From: an uncultured Ruminococcus sp.
GTDB lineage: Bacteria; Bacillota; Clostridia; Oscillospirales; Ruminococcaceae
Direction: 5' to 3'
Length of the DNA: 64,000 nt
Assembly (NCBI GenBank): GCA_902762785.1
Contig: CACWPL010000004.1
Location: 1 to 64,000, forward strand
In this document: positions 26,360 to 34,025 of the stretch, piece by piece
Numbering within the stretch: the stretch's first letter is position 1
Layout: each line of letters starts with the position of its first letter
The notes under the pieces: model-generated
The model's database searches: none
Told to the model about the DNA's origin: nothing
What the model saw: the letters and a program-made list of their open reading frames with translations, nothing else
Program-made: the position numbers and the translations under genes

Positions 26360-26788
26360 CTATCCCCAAAATGCATAGCCCAGATCCTCGATGTAGTCCG
26401 GCGTCGGGATGTCCTGCCCGGCGGTGTCGACCGCGCGGTAGAATGCCGGCTGCGCCATCTCGCCGCCTGTCTCGATCTGCACGAGCCAGTTCGCGGCGGG
26501 GTCGTCTGCGATGAGGCAGATCCGCACATCCTCATAGGCCGTGCCGTCCTGCACATAGTAGCCCAGGCATGCGCCCACGTCCTTGCGGTGCATCGTTCCA
26601 TGGATCGTGCCATAGGGGATGTACGTCCGACCCTGGTACCCCAATGCATTGTAGCCGTCTTCGGGAGCGTCCTCCGGCGTGAAGGAGCCCGCCTCGAATG
26701 CGAGCGGATCGTCCGGCAGATCCGGCGCGAGCCCGCACCCGCCGAGCAGCAGCACCATCAGGAGCGATGCGGATACGAGTTTTTTCAT
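26360..26788 (-). CDS. Lipoprotein of unknown function, first gene of the Ytr-like operon
   Basis: Protein of 142 residues with a lipobox (LLLGGC). The mature part is small, acidic and rich in Tyr/Gly; no domain was recognised. The second of two adjacent ATG codons (26788) is preferred for spacing from AAAGGAGG. Being directly downstream of the GntR operator and upstream of gntR, it may be a surface sensor or an accessory of the transporter, which is inference. Confidence 0.75.
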   Translation of the reverse strand: MKKLVSASLLMVLLLGGCGLAPDLPDDPLAFEAGSFTPEDAPEDGYNALGYQGRTYIPYGTIHGTMHRKDVGACLGYYVQDGTAYEDVRICLIADDPAANWLVQIETGGEMAQPAFYRAVDTAGQDIPTPDYIEDLGYAFWG

Positions 26789-26840
26789 CATGCCACCTCC
26801 TTTGTGGTATCACCATTTGATAGAGATGCTATGCTGTTTC

Positions 26841-26867
26841 AACTGTATTATTCGTATTAGTACAGTT
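26841..26867 (-). promoter_or_regulatory. Palindromic operator at the Ytr-like operon start site
   Basis: Inverted repeat AACTGTA at 26841-26847 and TACAGTT at 26861-26867, partly extended inward. It lies immediately downstream of the -10, covering the expected transcription start, as expected for a GntR repressor site. Confidence 0.7.
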
Positions 26868-26869
26868 AT

Positions 26870-26898
26870 AGTATAACACATCCGCCCCCTTTTGTCAA
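26870..26898 (-). promoter_or_regulatory. Sigma-A promoter of the Ytr-like operon
   Basis: On the minus strand: TTGACA (26898-26893), 17-bp spacer, TATACT (26875-26870). The -35 is inside the hairpin at 26879-26909. Confidence 0.85.
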
Positions 26899-26909
26899 GG
26901 GGGCGGATG
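26879..26909. terminator. Hairpin between the TIR genes and the Ytr-like operon
   Basis: A 13-bp stem (CATCCGCCCCCTT with its complement) around a short loop, just after the last TIR gene on the minus strand. The T run lies on the upstream side for that strand, so terminator activity is uncertain. It overlaps the -35 of the next operon. Confidence 0.5.
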
Positions 26910-26939
26910 AAAAAAGTTTCAAATATGTTCCGGCGCGGC

Positions 26940-28400
26940 TCAGTTCCCGCAGAGCATGCGCACGGTCACGGCCAGGAACATGCAGAGGCTAGCCCCGACG
27001 GCGACGGCCGCCGTCGGCAGAACGGGCTCAAGGAGCGTGAATATGAAAACGAAGGCCAGCAGAAAGATGCACAGGAACGTGAGCAGGGACACAAGGAGGC
27101 GCTTGCCGAGTCGGAGCTGCCCGGCGTGGGCGAACAGCATGCGGACGGTGTCGATGCAGCCGGGCGCCAGGCCGCCCGCGCAGAGGAGGCGTGCGGGGAT
27201 GAGCAGAGGCGTGTCCACCGTCAGCAGGGACAGCACGGGCATCAGGACTGTGGAGAGCAGCATGAGCGCTACGCCGTACTCATGGAAGAAACGGAGCAGG
27301 GGCTTTGCCTTCGCAGGCGCCTTCTCTTTGGCGGCGGCTGGGACGTTCGTCCGCGGCGCGGCATCGGCGTACCGGCAAAGATCCATGTCGCGGCCCTGGA
27401 AGAGGATCTCATAGAAGGCATCGTCCTTCAGCTCATATTTGGCCGTTTTCTGGACCATATTGAATCGCATGGCGATGCCGGCGGGGATGGCGTCCTCGGG
27501 ATAGCGGGAGAGGTCGACCCAGTGGATCGTGTGGCCGAGCTTCTTGGCATACTCCAGCTCCTCGCGGCAGTGCTCGGACTCGAAGAAGGCTTTGGAGCAC
27601 AGCGCGATCAGCACGGTGCAGCGCTTGACATGCTCGGCGACCACGTCGTTCCAATACTGCTCCCCGGAGCGGATGCCCTCATCGTACCACACGCGGTACC
27701 CGGCCTCGTTCAGGCGGCGGATGATGGGGTAGGCCTGCTTTTTCTCGATGTGACGGTAGCTCACGAAGATATAGGGCTCGCTGCCCTCATAGGCCTTGGG
27801 GAGTCCGTCGGCCGTGAGCGCCAGGATCCGCGCACCGCGCTGTACGGATGCTGCATCCTTCGTGACGGGCTGTGCGCTGTCGGGCGCGATGGGCGGCGGC
27901 AGGACAAGCGTGGGCGGACGGGGCACGATGTCGTCAGGGGGAAAGAGGAACACCGTGTCGTCCTCATGGCAGGGGTAGAGCACGCGGTCGGTCAGCAGCG
28001 CCTCATAGAACACCTCTTCACCCATCTCATATTTTTTGAGATGGGGGCGTTTGGCGAGACGGATGCGGGTATCCAGCGGGATCTGCTGATCTTCGATCGC
28101 CTCAAGGTCGACGCGGACGATCGTCTTTTTCGCCATCGTCGCGGTCTCGATCTCCCATTGGATGGGCGAGGCGCAATAGAACTGCCGATCACAGAGCAGC
28201 AGGAAGACTGCGCAGCCTTCGATCTGCGCCTTGACCCAGTCCTTGTCGAAGAGGACCTTGTCACCGACGATGAGCGGGAAGCGTGCGCGGAAGCCCATCT
28301 TGAGGAGACGGCGGATGATCGGCTCGGCCAGCTCGCTGTCTTCGAAGCTCACGAACACATAGGGGGCCGTCCCCTCATAGGGCGTCAGTTGGTCAGGCAT
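26940..28400 (-). CDS. Membrane protein with two TIR domains
   Basis: Protein of 486 residues. A first, divergent TIR-like domain lies at about 10-140 (APYVFVSFEDSELAEPIIRR). A second, more canonical TIR domain at about 205-345 has EPYIFVSYRHIEKK, YRVWYDEGIRSGEQYWND and CTVLIALCSKAFFES; EHCREELEYA holds the conserved Glu that serves as the NADase catalytic residue in active TIR enzymes. The C-terminus carries four predicted transmembrane helices (from about 375). It begins 8 bases inside the preceding TIR gene. It may be a membrane-tethered NAD-cleaving or signalling protein; function unknown. Confidence 0.85.
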   Translation of the reverse strand: MPDQLTPYEGTAPYVFVSFEDSELAEPIIRRLLKMGFRARFPLIVGDKVLFDKDWVKAQIEGCAVFLLLCDRQFYCASPIQWEIETATMAKKTIVRVDLEAIEDQQIPLDTRIRLAKRPHLKKYEMGEEVFYEALLTDRVLYPCHEDDTVFLFPPDDIVPRPPTLVLPPPIAPDSAQPVTKDAASVQRGARILALTADGLPKAYEGSEPYIFVSYRHIEKKQAYPIIRRLNEAGYRVWYDEGIRSGEQYWNDVVAEHVKRCTVLIALCSKAFFESEHCREELEYAKKLGHTIHWVDLSRYPEDAIPAGIAMRFNMVQKTAKYELKDDAFYEILFQGRDMDLCRYADAAPRTNVPAAAKEKAPAKAKPLLRFFHEYGVALMLLSTVLMPVLSLLTVDTPLLIPARLLCAGGLAPGCIDTVRMLFAHAGQLRLGKRLLVSLLTFLCIFLLAFVFIFTLLEPVLPTAAVAVGASLCMFLAVTVRMLCGN

Positions 28401-29520
28401 CCTTCTTCACCTCCTCGTCTTCGGGCAGGAGGAGGACGCTGCCGCCCATGCCGACCGTCATCACGGCTATCCCGATCATCGGTGCGGTATCGTGATCCAG
28501 ATAGGTGGTCAGGAGCAAGGCGGCACCGCCTGCCACCAAGAGCGTGCAGATGATCTTGATCACATGTCTCGCAGGCGAGAGCTTCGCCCAGAACTGCCGA
28601 TAGACCGGGATCGTCAACGCCTCGAGCGTGAGCGCCGCGATCGTGATGGCGATCGCCCAGAAGTAAGCATAGTACAGATCATCCGTCTTGTACGCGAACA
28701 CACTGTAGAGGATGATGGTCGGATAGAGATGCAGTATGCACCAGGCCGTACTGTATAGGTGCGCCGTCTTGAACGCCCGTTCCCACATCGCTGCGGCCGT
28801 GAAGTGCCGCGCCGTCAGGATGGCCAGATAGACCGCCGAGGGGCCCCATAGATCCGCAAGGTGCGACGTGCTGTCATAGAGGTCGCGGATCTGGAAATAT
28901 CCGAGCACGGCCAGCACATCCAGCGCCAGCGTGAGGACGAGCCAGAGGATCCCCCACGGGAAGGGCTTTTTGGTGGCGGACGTCTTCTTGACGGGCGGTT
29001 TGGGCACCGCAGGCTTTGCGGCCTTCGGCGCGGGCGACTTGGGCTTGACAGACGGCGCGGGGGCGCTCCTGCGGCGGCACTTGTCCATTTCCTGCCCGTG
29101 CATCAGCTTGTCATAGAAGGCGTCATCGGTCATGGCGAACTTGTCGGTCTTGTGGGTCTTGCGGAAGTCCATGCGGATGCCGCTCGGGATGTCCTTGTCC
29201 GCAAGGGGCTTGATATTGTACCAGTGGATCGTCTTTCCGAGCTCACCGGCATATTCCAGCTCATGCCGGCAATTGTCGGACTGGAAATAGTCCTTCGAGC
29301 AGAGCGCGAGCAGCACGGTGCAGCCCTCGACATGCTCGGCGATGATGTCATTGAAGTACGCCGTACCGGGATGGATCCCCTCGTCATACCACACACGGAA
29401 GCCGGCCTCATGCAGGCGGCGGATGATGGGATAGGCCAGCTTGCGCTCCGTATGACGGTAGCTGACGAAGAGATAGGGCTCGCTGCCGGTATAGGCCTGC
29501 GGCATCGGTGCTTCGGGCAT
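28393..29520 (-). CDS. Membrane protein with N-terminal TIR domain
   Basis: Protein of 375 residues. The TIR domain at about 10-145 shows EPYLFVSYRHTERKLAYP, FRVWYDEGIHPGTAYFND and TVLLALCSKDYFQSDNC, followed by RHELEYA with the candidate catalytic Glu. A Pro/Ala/Lys linker (about 150-190) leads to about six hydrophobic helices. The TIR domain is clearly related to the second TIR of the following gene, suggesting duplication. AGGGAGGTG precedes the ATG. It follows the radical SAM gene by 33 bases in the same direction. Confidence 0.87.
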   Translation of the reverse strand: MPEAPMPQAYTGSEPYLFVSYRHTERKLAYPIIRRLHEAGFRVWYDEGIHPGTAYFNDIIAEHVEGCTVLLALCSKDYFQSDNCRHELEYAGELGKTIHWYNIKPLADKDIPSGIRMDFRKTHKTDKFAMTDDAFYDKLMHGQEMDKCRRRSAPAPSVKPKSPAPKAAKPAVPKPPVKKTSATKKPFPWGILWLVLTLALDVLAVLGYFQIRDLYDSTSHLADLWGPSAVYLAILTARHFTAAAMWERAFKTAHLYSTAWCILHLYPTIILYSVFAYKTDDLYYAYFWAIAITIAALTLEALTIPVYRQFWAKLSPARHVIKIICTLLVAGGAALLLTTYLDHDTAPMIGIAVMTVGMGGSVLLLPEDEEVKKDA

Positions 29521-29553
29521 GTGCTCACCTCCCTGCTGTTTTTTGGTTTGGTA

Positions 29554-30192
29554 TCATTGGATATACGCGCGCACCGTCAGCGGGATGCCGAGCGCATCGG
29601 CGCGTGCCTGTGCGGCGGCGATCTCCTCGGGGGAGATGACGTCCACCACCGTGAAGCGCACCTCACGTCCGGCGGCCTTGACGGCCTTGGCAAAGCGGAG
29701 CATCGTGTCATAGGCCTCAGCGGGATGTCCCTTGGGATTCGTCACGCGGTCATAGACGGCCGCGTCTCCGCCGTTGAGCGAGATGGAGAAGCGGTCGATG
29801 ACGGCGCAGAGCTTTTGCGCGGCATCCGTTCCGTCCGCAAGGGCCTCTTCCTTATTGTAAAGGTCGGTGAGGCCGTTGGTATTGAGCCGCAAAACGGCAC
29901 CGGGGCAGACGCGGCGGATGTGCTTTGCCACCTCGATCAGAAAGCCCAGGCGCATGGTCGGCTCGCCGTAGCCGCAGAACACGATCTCCGGGTAGGCGGT
30001 CAGGTCGCGGGCAGCGAGGTCGGCGCACATCTCCTCGAACGTCGGCTCGTGCTCGAGCCAGAGCGGGTCGGAGCCGTAGGCGCCGTCGTCGTTCTTGCGG
30101 ATGCAGAAGGTGCAGGCGCAGGGGCAGCGGTTGGTGATATTGAGGTACAGGTCGCCGCCTGTCTCATAGCTCAGGGTCATGGCTCTTTTCAT
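29554..30192 (-). CDS. Radical SAM protein, TatD-linked family
   Basis: Protein of 212 residues. The N-terminus LYLNITNRCPCACTFCIRK holds a CxxxCxxC [4Fe-4S] cluster motif. The EIVFCGYGEPTMR region corresponds to the SAM-binding GE motif. Length and sequence resemble the small radical SAM proteins found next to tatD in clostridia; the reaction is unknown. No tatD is adjacent here. The ATG at 30192 with AAAGGACG is preferred over one at 30219. It lies between rlmH and the TIR pair. Confidence 0.85.
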   Translation of the reverse strand: MKRAMTLSYETGGDLYLNITNRCPCACTFCIRKNDDGAYGSDPLWLEHEPTFEEMCADLAARDLTAYPEIVFCGYGEPTMRLGFLIEVAKHIRRVCPGAVLRLNTNGLTDLYNKEEALADGTDAAQKLCAVIDRFSISLNGGDAAVYDRVTNPKGHPAEAYDTMLRFAKAVKAAGREVRFTVVDVISPEEIAAAQARADALGIPLTVRAYIQ

Positions 30193-30225
30193 GAAGTATC
30201 GTCCTTTCTTTTCTGTCATTATCTG

Positions 30226-30702
30226 TCATTTATGGTACCCCGTCCCCTTGTCGATCTGGAAAGCACGGTAGATCTGCTCCATCAGCATGACGGACGCAAG
30301 GGCATGGGGGAAGGTCATCTCGGACATGGAGAGCCGCACGGCGGCCTCACGCTTGAGCGTCTCATCAAGGCCGAAGGAGCTGCCGATCACGAAGGTGACA
30401 GCGCTCGTGCGCTGGGGAAGGTCGCGCGTCAGGAGCTGCGCGAAGGCCTCGCTGCTGTACTGCCTGCCCTCGATGCAGAGCGCGGCGAGCGTCCCCTGTG
30501 CGGCCTTGCGGATGGCGTCGGCCTCCTGCGCGAGGGCAGCGGCGATCGCCTTGTCCGAGGGGCGGTCGGGGAGACGGACGGCCGGGAGCTGTGTGAAGGT
30601 GAACCGGCAGAACGGGGCGAGCCGCTTTTGGTAGACGTCCTGTGCGGCGGTCAGATGCGGCTCCTTTTGCTTGCCGACCGTCAAGAGCTGGATGTGCAGC
30701 AT
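30226..30702 (-). CDS. rlmH: 23S rRNA pseudouridine-1915 N3-methyltransferase RlmH
   Basis: Protein of 158 residues, the usual length. SPOUT/trefoil-knot features are visible: LCIEGRQYSSEAFA, FVIGSSFGLDETL and the C-terminal knot LSMSEMTFPHALASVMLMEQIYRA (spread over residues 127-150), ending in the conserved KGTGYHK-type tail. It methylates helix 69 of 23S rRNA. The ATG at 30702 overlaps the walJ stop by one base (TGATG). The walJ-rlmH neighbourhood is as in Bacillus. Confidence 0.95.
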   Translation of the reverse strand: MLHIQLLTVGKQKEPHLTAAQDVYQKRLAPFCRFTFTQLPAVRLPDRPSDKAIAAALAQEADAIRKAAQGTLAALCIEGRQYSSEAFAQLLTRDLPQRTSAVTFVIGSSFGLDETLKREAAVRLSMSEMTFPHALASVMLMEQIYRAFQIDKGTGYHK

Positions 30703-31487
30703 CAGAAGATCACCGCCCCGCCGGACGTCTCCACCGGCGCGATGCCGAGGAGGTAGTCCTGTCCCTGGGTGAAGCTGCACAGCTCGTGCAGCGCGGCCTC
30801 GGCGGCGAGCTGCTGGGTGTTGTTGTGGGGACTGAGATGCCCGAGCAGCAGACGTGTGGTGCCGGACTGGACGAGATGCGCCGCGAAGCGCGCGCTGTCC
30901 GGGTTGGAGAGATGGCCGTGATCGGACATGATCCGTCCCTTCAGCTCGGGCGGATAGGGCCCGCGCACGAGCATCTCGGGGTCGTAGTTCGACTCGAGCA
31001 GCACCATGTCACATCCCGTGACGGCCTGTGCGACCGCCTCGGTCACGACGCCCAGATCTGTGCAGACCGCGCAGCGGCGGTCGTCGGCCGTGTGGATCGT
31101 ATAGCCGCAGCTCCCGGGGGCATCATGCATGGTCGGGAAGGCGAGGACCTCACACCCGGCGCATGCGACAGCGCGGGTGTCGATGGCCGTGACGTTCGCG
31201 TCCTCCGGCAGATTCCCGGACGCCTCGAGCGCCATCAGCGTCGTCTCCGTGGCATAGATCGGCACGCGCAGCTTCTTGGCCAGCACGCGCAGGCCCTTGA
31301 CGTGGTCGCTGTGGGAGTGGGTGATGAAGATGCCCTGCACGGCAGAAGGGGCGATCTCATTGACCTCGAGCGCCTGACAGATGCGCTTGCAGCTCGCGCC
31401 CGCATCGACCAGGAGGCCGGCCGTGCGTGTGCCGATGTAGGAGGCATTGCCGCTGCTCGAGCTGAACAGAGGGAAGAATTTGGCCAT
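30702..31487 (-). CDS. walJ: Metallo-beta-lactamase fold hydrolase WalJ/YycJ
   Basis: Protein of 261 residues. The MBL motif FITHSHSDHVKG is intact, with further metal ligands at PTMHDA and LGHLSPHNN. The N-terminus FFPLFSSSSGNASYIG is characteristic of the YycJ/WalJ group, a probable nuclease linked to cell-wall/cell-division coordination in Bacillus. It sits directly upstream of rlmH. It is preceded by the murA terminator, so it should start a new transcription unit with rlmH, the radical SAM gene and the TIR genes. Confidence 0.9.
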   Translation of the reverse strand: MAKFFPLFSSSSGNASYIGTRTAGLLVDAGASCKRICQALEVNEIAPSAVQGIFITHSHSDHVKGLRVLAKKLRVPIYATETTLMALEASGNLPEDANVTAIDTRAVACAGCEVLAFPTMHDAPGSCGYTIHTADDRRCAVCTDLGVVTEAVAQAVTGCDMVLLESNYDPEMLVRGPYPPELKGRIMSDHGHLSNPDSARFAAHLVQSGTTRLLLGHLSPHNNTQQLAAEAALHELCSFTQGQDYLLGIAPVETSGGAVIF

Positions 31488-31502
31488 ATATCGGCTCCTC
31501 TC

Positions 31503-31538
31503 AAAAAAATGACAAAAGCCCCCCGAGTTTCGGGGGGC
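31503..31538 (-). terminator. Terminator of murA
   Basis: Stem GCCCCCCGA (31538-31530 on minus) with its complement (31526-31518), 3-base loop, then T-rich bases to 31503. Confidence 0.85.
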
Positions 31539-31544
31539 ATCCGA

Positions 31545-32891
31545 TCAAGTCTCGTCCGGGAATGTCTGGCGGGAGATGTCCGCGCCGACAGCACGGAGCT
31601 TATCGACGATGTGCTCATAGCCACGCTCGATGTAGCCGATCTCTGCGATCTCGGTACGCCCCTCGGCCGTAAGGCCGGCGATGATCATGGCTGCGCCCGC
31701 GCGCAGGTCACAGGCGTTCACATTGGCGCCGTGGAGCTTGTCCACGCCAAAGACGATGGCGCCGTCGCGGGTGGTATTGATGTTGGCGCCCATCTTCGCG
31801 AGCTCGGCCGCATAGCGGAAGCGGTCCTCCCAGATCTGCTCGTTGATGTTGCTCTGACCGTTCGAGAGCACGAGCAGCGCGGCGAGCTGGGGCTGCATGT
31901 CCGTGGGGAAGCCCGGGTAGGGCTCGGTGCGGATGTTGGTGGCACGGAACCGCTTGCCCGGCTCGGTGTAGACGTGGATGTAGACATCATCCTTGTCCTC
32001 GACCTCCTCGACCGTGACACCGATCTCAGTGAGCTTGTCGCTGATGACCTTCAGATGCTGCGGGATCACGCCGTGGATGCGCAGATCGCCGCGGGTCGCG
32101 GCTGCCGCGACCATATAGGTGCCCGCCTCGATCTGGTCGGGCACGACGGGGTAGGTGCGGATCTCGTCGCTGCCGGGGATGATCCCGCCGTCGAGACGCT
32201 CCACGCCCTCGATGATGATCTTGCTGGTGCCGGCGCCCTTGATGTGTGCGCCCATGAACATCAGGAAATTGGCCAGGTCGACGATGTGCGGCTCACGCGC
32301 ACAGTTGACGAGCACCGTGGTGCCCTTGGCCTTGACCGCGGCGAGGATGCCGTTCATCGTGGCACCGACAGAGACGACGTTGAACACGATCTCCTTGTCG
32401 CCGACCAGGTCGTTACAGGTCAGCTCGACGGCGTCGACCTCCTGCTCGCCCTTCTCATTGTAGCGCATCGGCAGATGGACCTTGGCGCCGAGCGCCTCGA
32501 ATGCCAGCAGATGCTGGTCGATGGGACGCTCACCGATATGGCAGCCGCCGGGCATGGCAGCGATGCCGCGTCGACAGCGGCCGAGCAGCGCGCCGAGGAA
32601 GTAATAGGAGGCACGCATGGCGCGCGCCTGACGCTCCGGCACGGCGTGATCCTTGACCGCCGCGCAGTCGATGCGGTAGGCGCCGGGACCGACCGGCTGG
32701 ATGTCGGCACCCAGATGACGCAGGATCGTCATACAGATCTCGACATCCTTGATGTCCGGCACGTTCTCGATGATGACCGGCACATCGAGCAGCAGGGTGG
32801 CAGGGAGGAGCGCGACAACGGAGTTCTTCGCGCCGCTGATGTAGATATCTCCCTGTAGCGGTCTGCCGCCATTGATCACAAATTTGTCCAC
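31545..32891 (-). CDS. murA: UDP-N-acetylglucosamine 1-carboxyvinyltransferase
   Basis: Protein of 448 residues that catalyses the first committed step of peptidoglycan synthesis. It has the N-terminal substrate-binding ISGAKNSVVALLPA and the loop MPGGCHIGERPID containing the Cys that is the fosfomycin target. The C-terminal EYG-type sheets of the EPSP synthase fold are recognisable (PGFPTDMQPQLAALL, IWEDRF). A GTG start at 32891 is chosen because AGAGGAG lies just upstream; an in-frame ATG at 32912 is the alternative. Confidence 0.94.
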   Translation of the reverse strand: MDKFVINGGRPLQGDIYISGAKNSVVALLPATLLLDVPVIIENVPDIKDVEICMTILRHLGADIQPVGPGAYRIDCAAVKDHAVPERQARAMRASYYFLGALLGRCRRGIAAMPGGCHIGERPIDQHLLAFEALGAKVHLPMRYNEKGEQEVDAVELTCNDLVGDKEIVFNVVSVGATMNGILAAVKAKGTTVLVNCAREPHIVDLANFLMFMGAHIKGAGTSKIIIEGVERLDGGIIPGSDEIRTYPVVPDQIEAGTYMVAAAATRGDLRIHGVIPQHLKVISDKLTEIGVTVEEVEDKDDVYIHVYTEPGKRFRATNIRTEPYPGFPTDMQPQLAALLVLSNGQSNINEQIWEDRFRYAAELAKMGANINTTRDGAIVFGVDKLHGANVNACDLRAGAAMIIAGLTAEGRTEIAEIGYIERGYEHIVDKLRAVGADISRQTFPDET

Positions 32892-32957
32892 GTTTTTCTC
32901 TCCTCTATCCATGCATTCGTCCGGGATAGCGCTGGTATCTCGTCTGGCTCCCCGGTG

Positions 32958-33722
32958 TCACTGCATCCCGTAGTCCGCCGCGTAGAAACGGAGCGGACTG
33001 CCGTCGTATCGTTCTACAGTCACGCTGTCGATGAAGACAGCTTTTTTCGGCTTGTTGGAATCGTCGCGCGTCTCCACCTCAACGTTGGAGATGGCGAACA
33101 CCACGTCCAATCCGTCGATGACCTGGCCGAAGACGGTGTACTTCCCGCCGTCGAGGTCGGGACGGCCGCCGTACTGCTGGTACAGCGTGCGCGCTTCCTC
33201 TGTATAATAGATGTTCTCGTATTCGGTGAAGATGTCGAGATAGTCCTCCGTGATCTCCTGCCCTGTGACGATGTAGAACTGGCTGCCGTCGGTGGCAGTG
33301 CCGCCGCTGTTGGCATAGGCCAGTGCGCCGGGCAGATGCAGGAGCTGCGGCGTGGAGCCGCCGTCGAAATAGCCGCCCCAGCAGGACTCGCCGCCGGTGC
33401 CGTCCCCCTTGGGGTCGCCGCCCTGGATGACGAAGTCCTTGATGACGCGGTGGAAGATCAGCTCATCGTAAAACCCCTGCTCTGCAAGGGTGAGGAAATT
33501 CTCGCAGGCCTCCGGCAGCAGCTCCGGGAAGAGCCTTACGGTGATGTCGCCATAGTCACGGACATGGATCGTGACGATCTCGTCCCCGATCTCCGGCGCG
33601 GTATAGTTCATGATCGGAAGCTGCTCGAGCGACTCGAGACGGACATGCTTCCTGCCGCACCCGGTCATGCCGGATGCCAGCATCGCTAGGCTGAGCCCTG
33701 CGGCGAGCCATCTGTGCTTCAT
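32958..33722 (-). CDS. Cyclophilin-type peptidyl-prolyl isomerase lipoprotein
   Basis: Protein of 254 residues with a lipobox (SGMTGC). The cyclophilin domain keeps catalytic-type residues (FHRVIKDFVIQGGDPKGDG) and the SQFYIVTG strand. It probably assists folding of exported proteins at the outer face of the membrane. A roughly 40-residue insertion (YLDIFTEYENIYYTEEAR) is unusual but found in clostridial homologues. The ATG at 33722 has TGAGGA at good spacing; one at 33737 is possible. Its long leader contains the repeat array at 33757-33845. Confidence 0.92.
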   Translation of the reverse strand: MKHRWLAAGLSLAMLASGMTGCGRKHVRLESLEQLPIMNYTAPEIGDEIVTIHVRDYGDITVRLFPELLPEACENFLTLAEQGFYDELIFHRVIKDFVIQGGDPKGDGTGGESCWGGYFDGGSTPQLLHLPGALAYANSGGTATDGSQFYIVTGQEITEDYLDIFTEYENIYYTEEARTLYQQYGGRPDLDGGKYTVFGQVIDGLDVVFAISNVEVETRDDSNKPKKAVFIDSVTVERYDGSPLRFYAADYGMQ

Positions 33723-33756
33723 GTGTCGATTCCTCATTTTCGTGGGGCGATGTGCG

Positions 33757-33845
33757 CCCCTGCTTTAGCAGGGCGCTGTCCGACCCTGCATCAGCGGGGC
33801 GCAGTCCAGCCCTGCTTTGGCAGGGCGCTGTCCGGCCCTGCGCGG
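33757..33845. repeat. Short GC-rich tandem repeat with internal hairpins
   Basis: Three imperfect 26-27 base units and a partial fourth (33757-33783, 33784-33809, 33810-33835, 33836-33845). Each begins CCCTGC and contains a small palindrome (CCCTGC/GCAGGG). They lie in the 5' leader of the PPIase gene (transcribed from the minus strand). Apart from the promoter, nothing else was seen in 33846-34025. Confidence 0.75.
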
Positions 33846-33892
33846 TGGTGATCGGGATAGGACATGTCAGGACACACCGATCCCATTATCTT

Positions 33893-33921
33893 ATTATACA
33901 TCAAAAAAGGGCGTTTGTAAA
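33893..33921 (-). promoter_or_regulatory. Sigma-A promoter of the PPIase lipoprotein gene
   Basis: On the minus strand: TTTACA (33921-33916), 17-bp spacer, TATAAT (33898-33893). The predicted leader is about 165 bases. Confidence 0.8.
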
Positions 33922-34025
33922 GAGGGCTACCGATCGTTTAGAAGTTTTTATAAGAATGTGATCTGCGTCTGACGTCAGATCGTGCAAATTCATAGCCCGA
34001 TCGCGGCAAATGCGCGGCTTTCCGC

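Noticed and set aside
26940..29520. Thoeris, CBASS or Pycsar defence system
   Set aside because: The partner genes that define these systems (ThsA-like effector, cyclic nucleotide synthase) are not adjacent.
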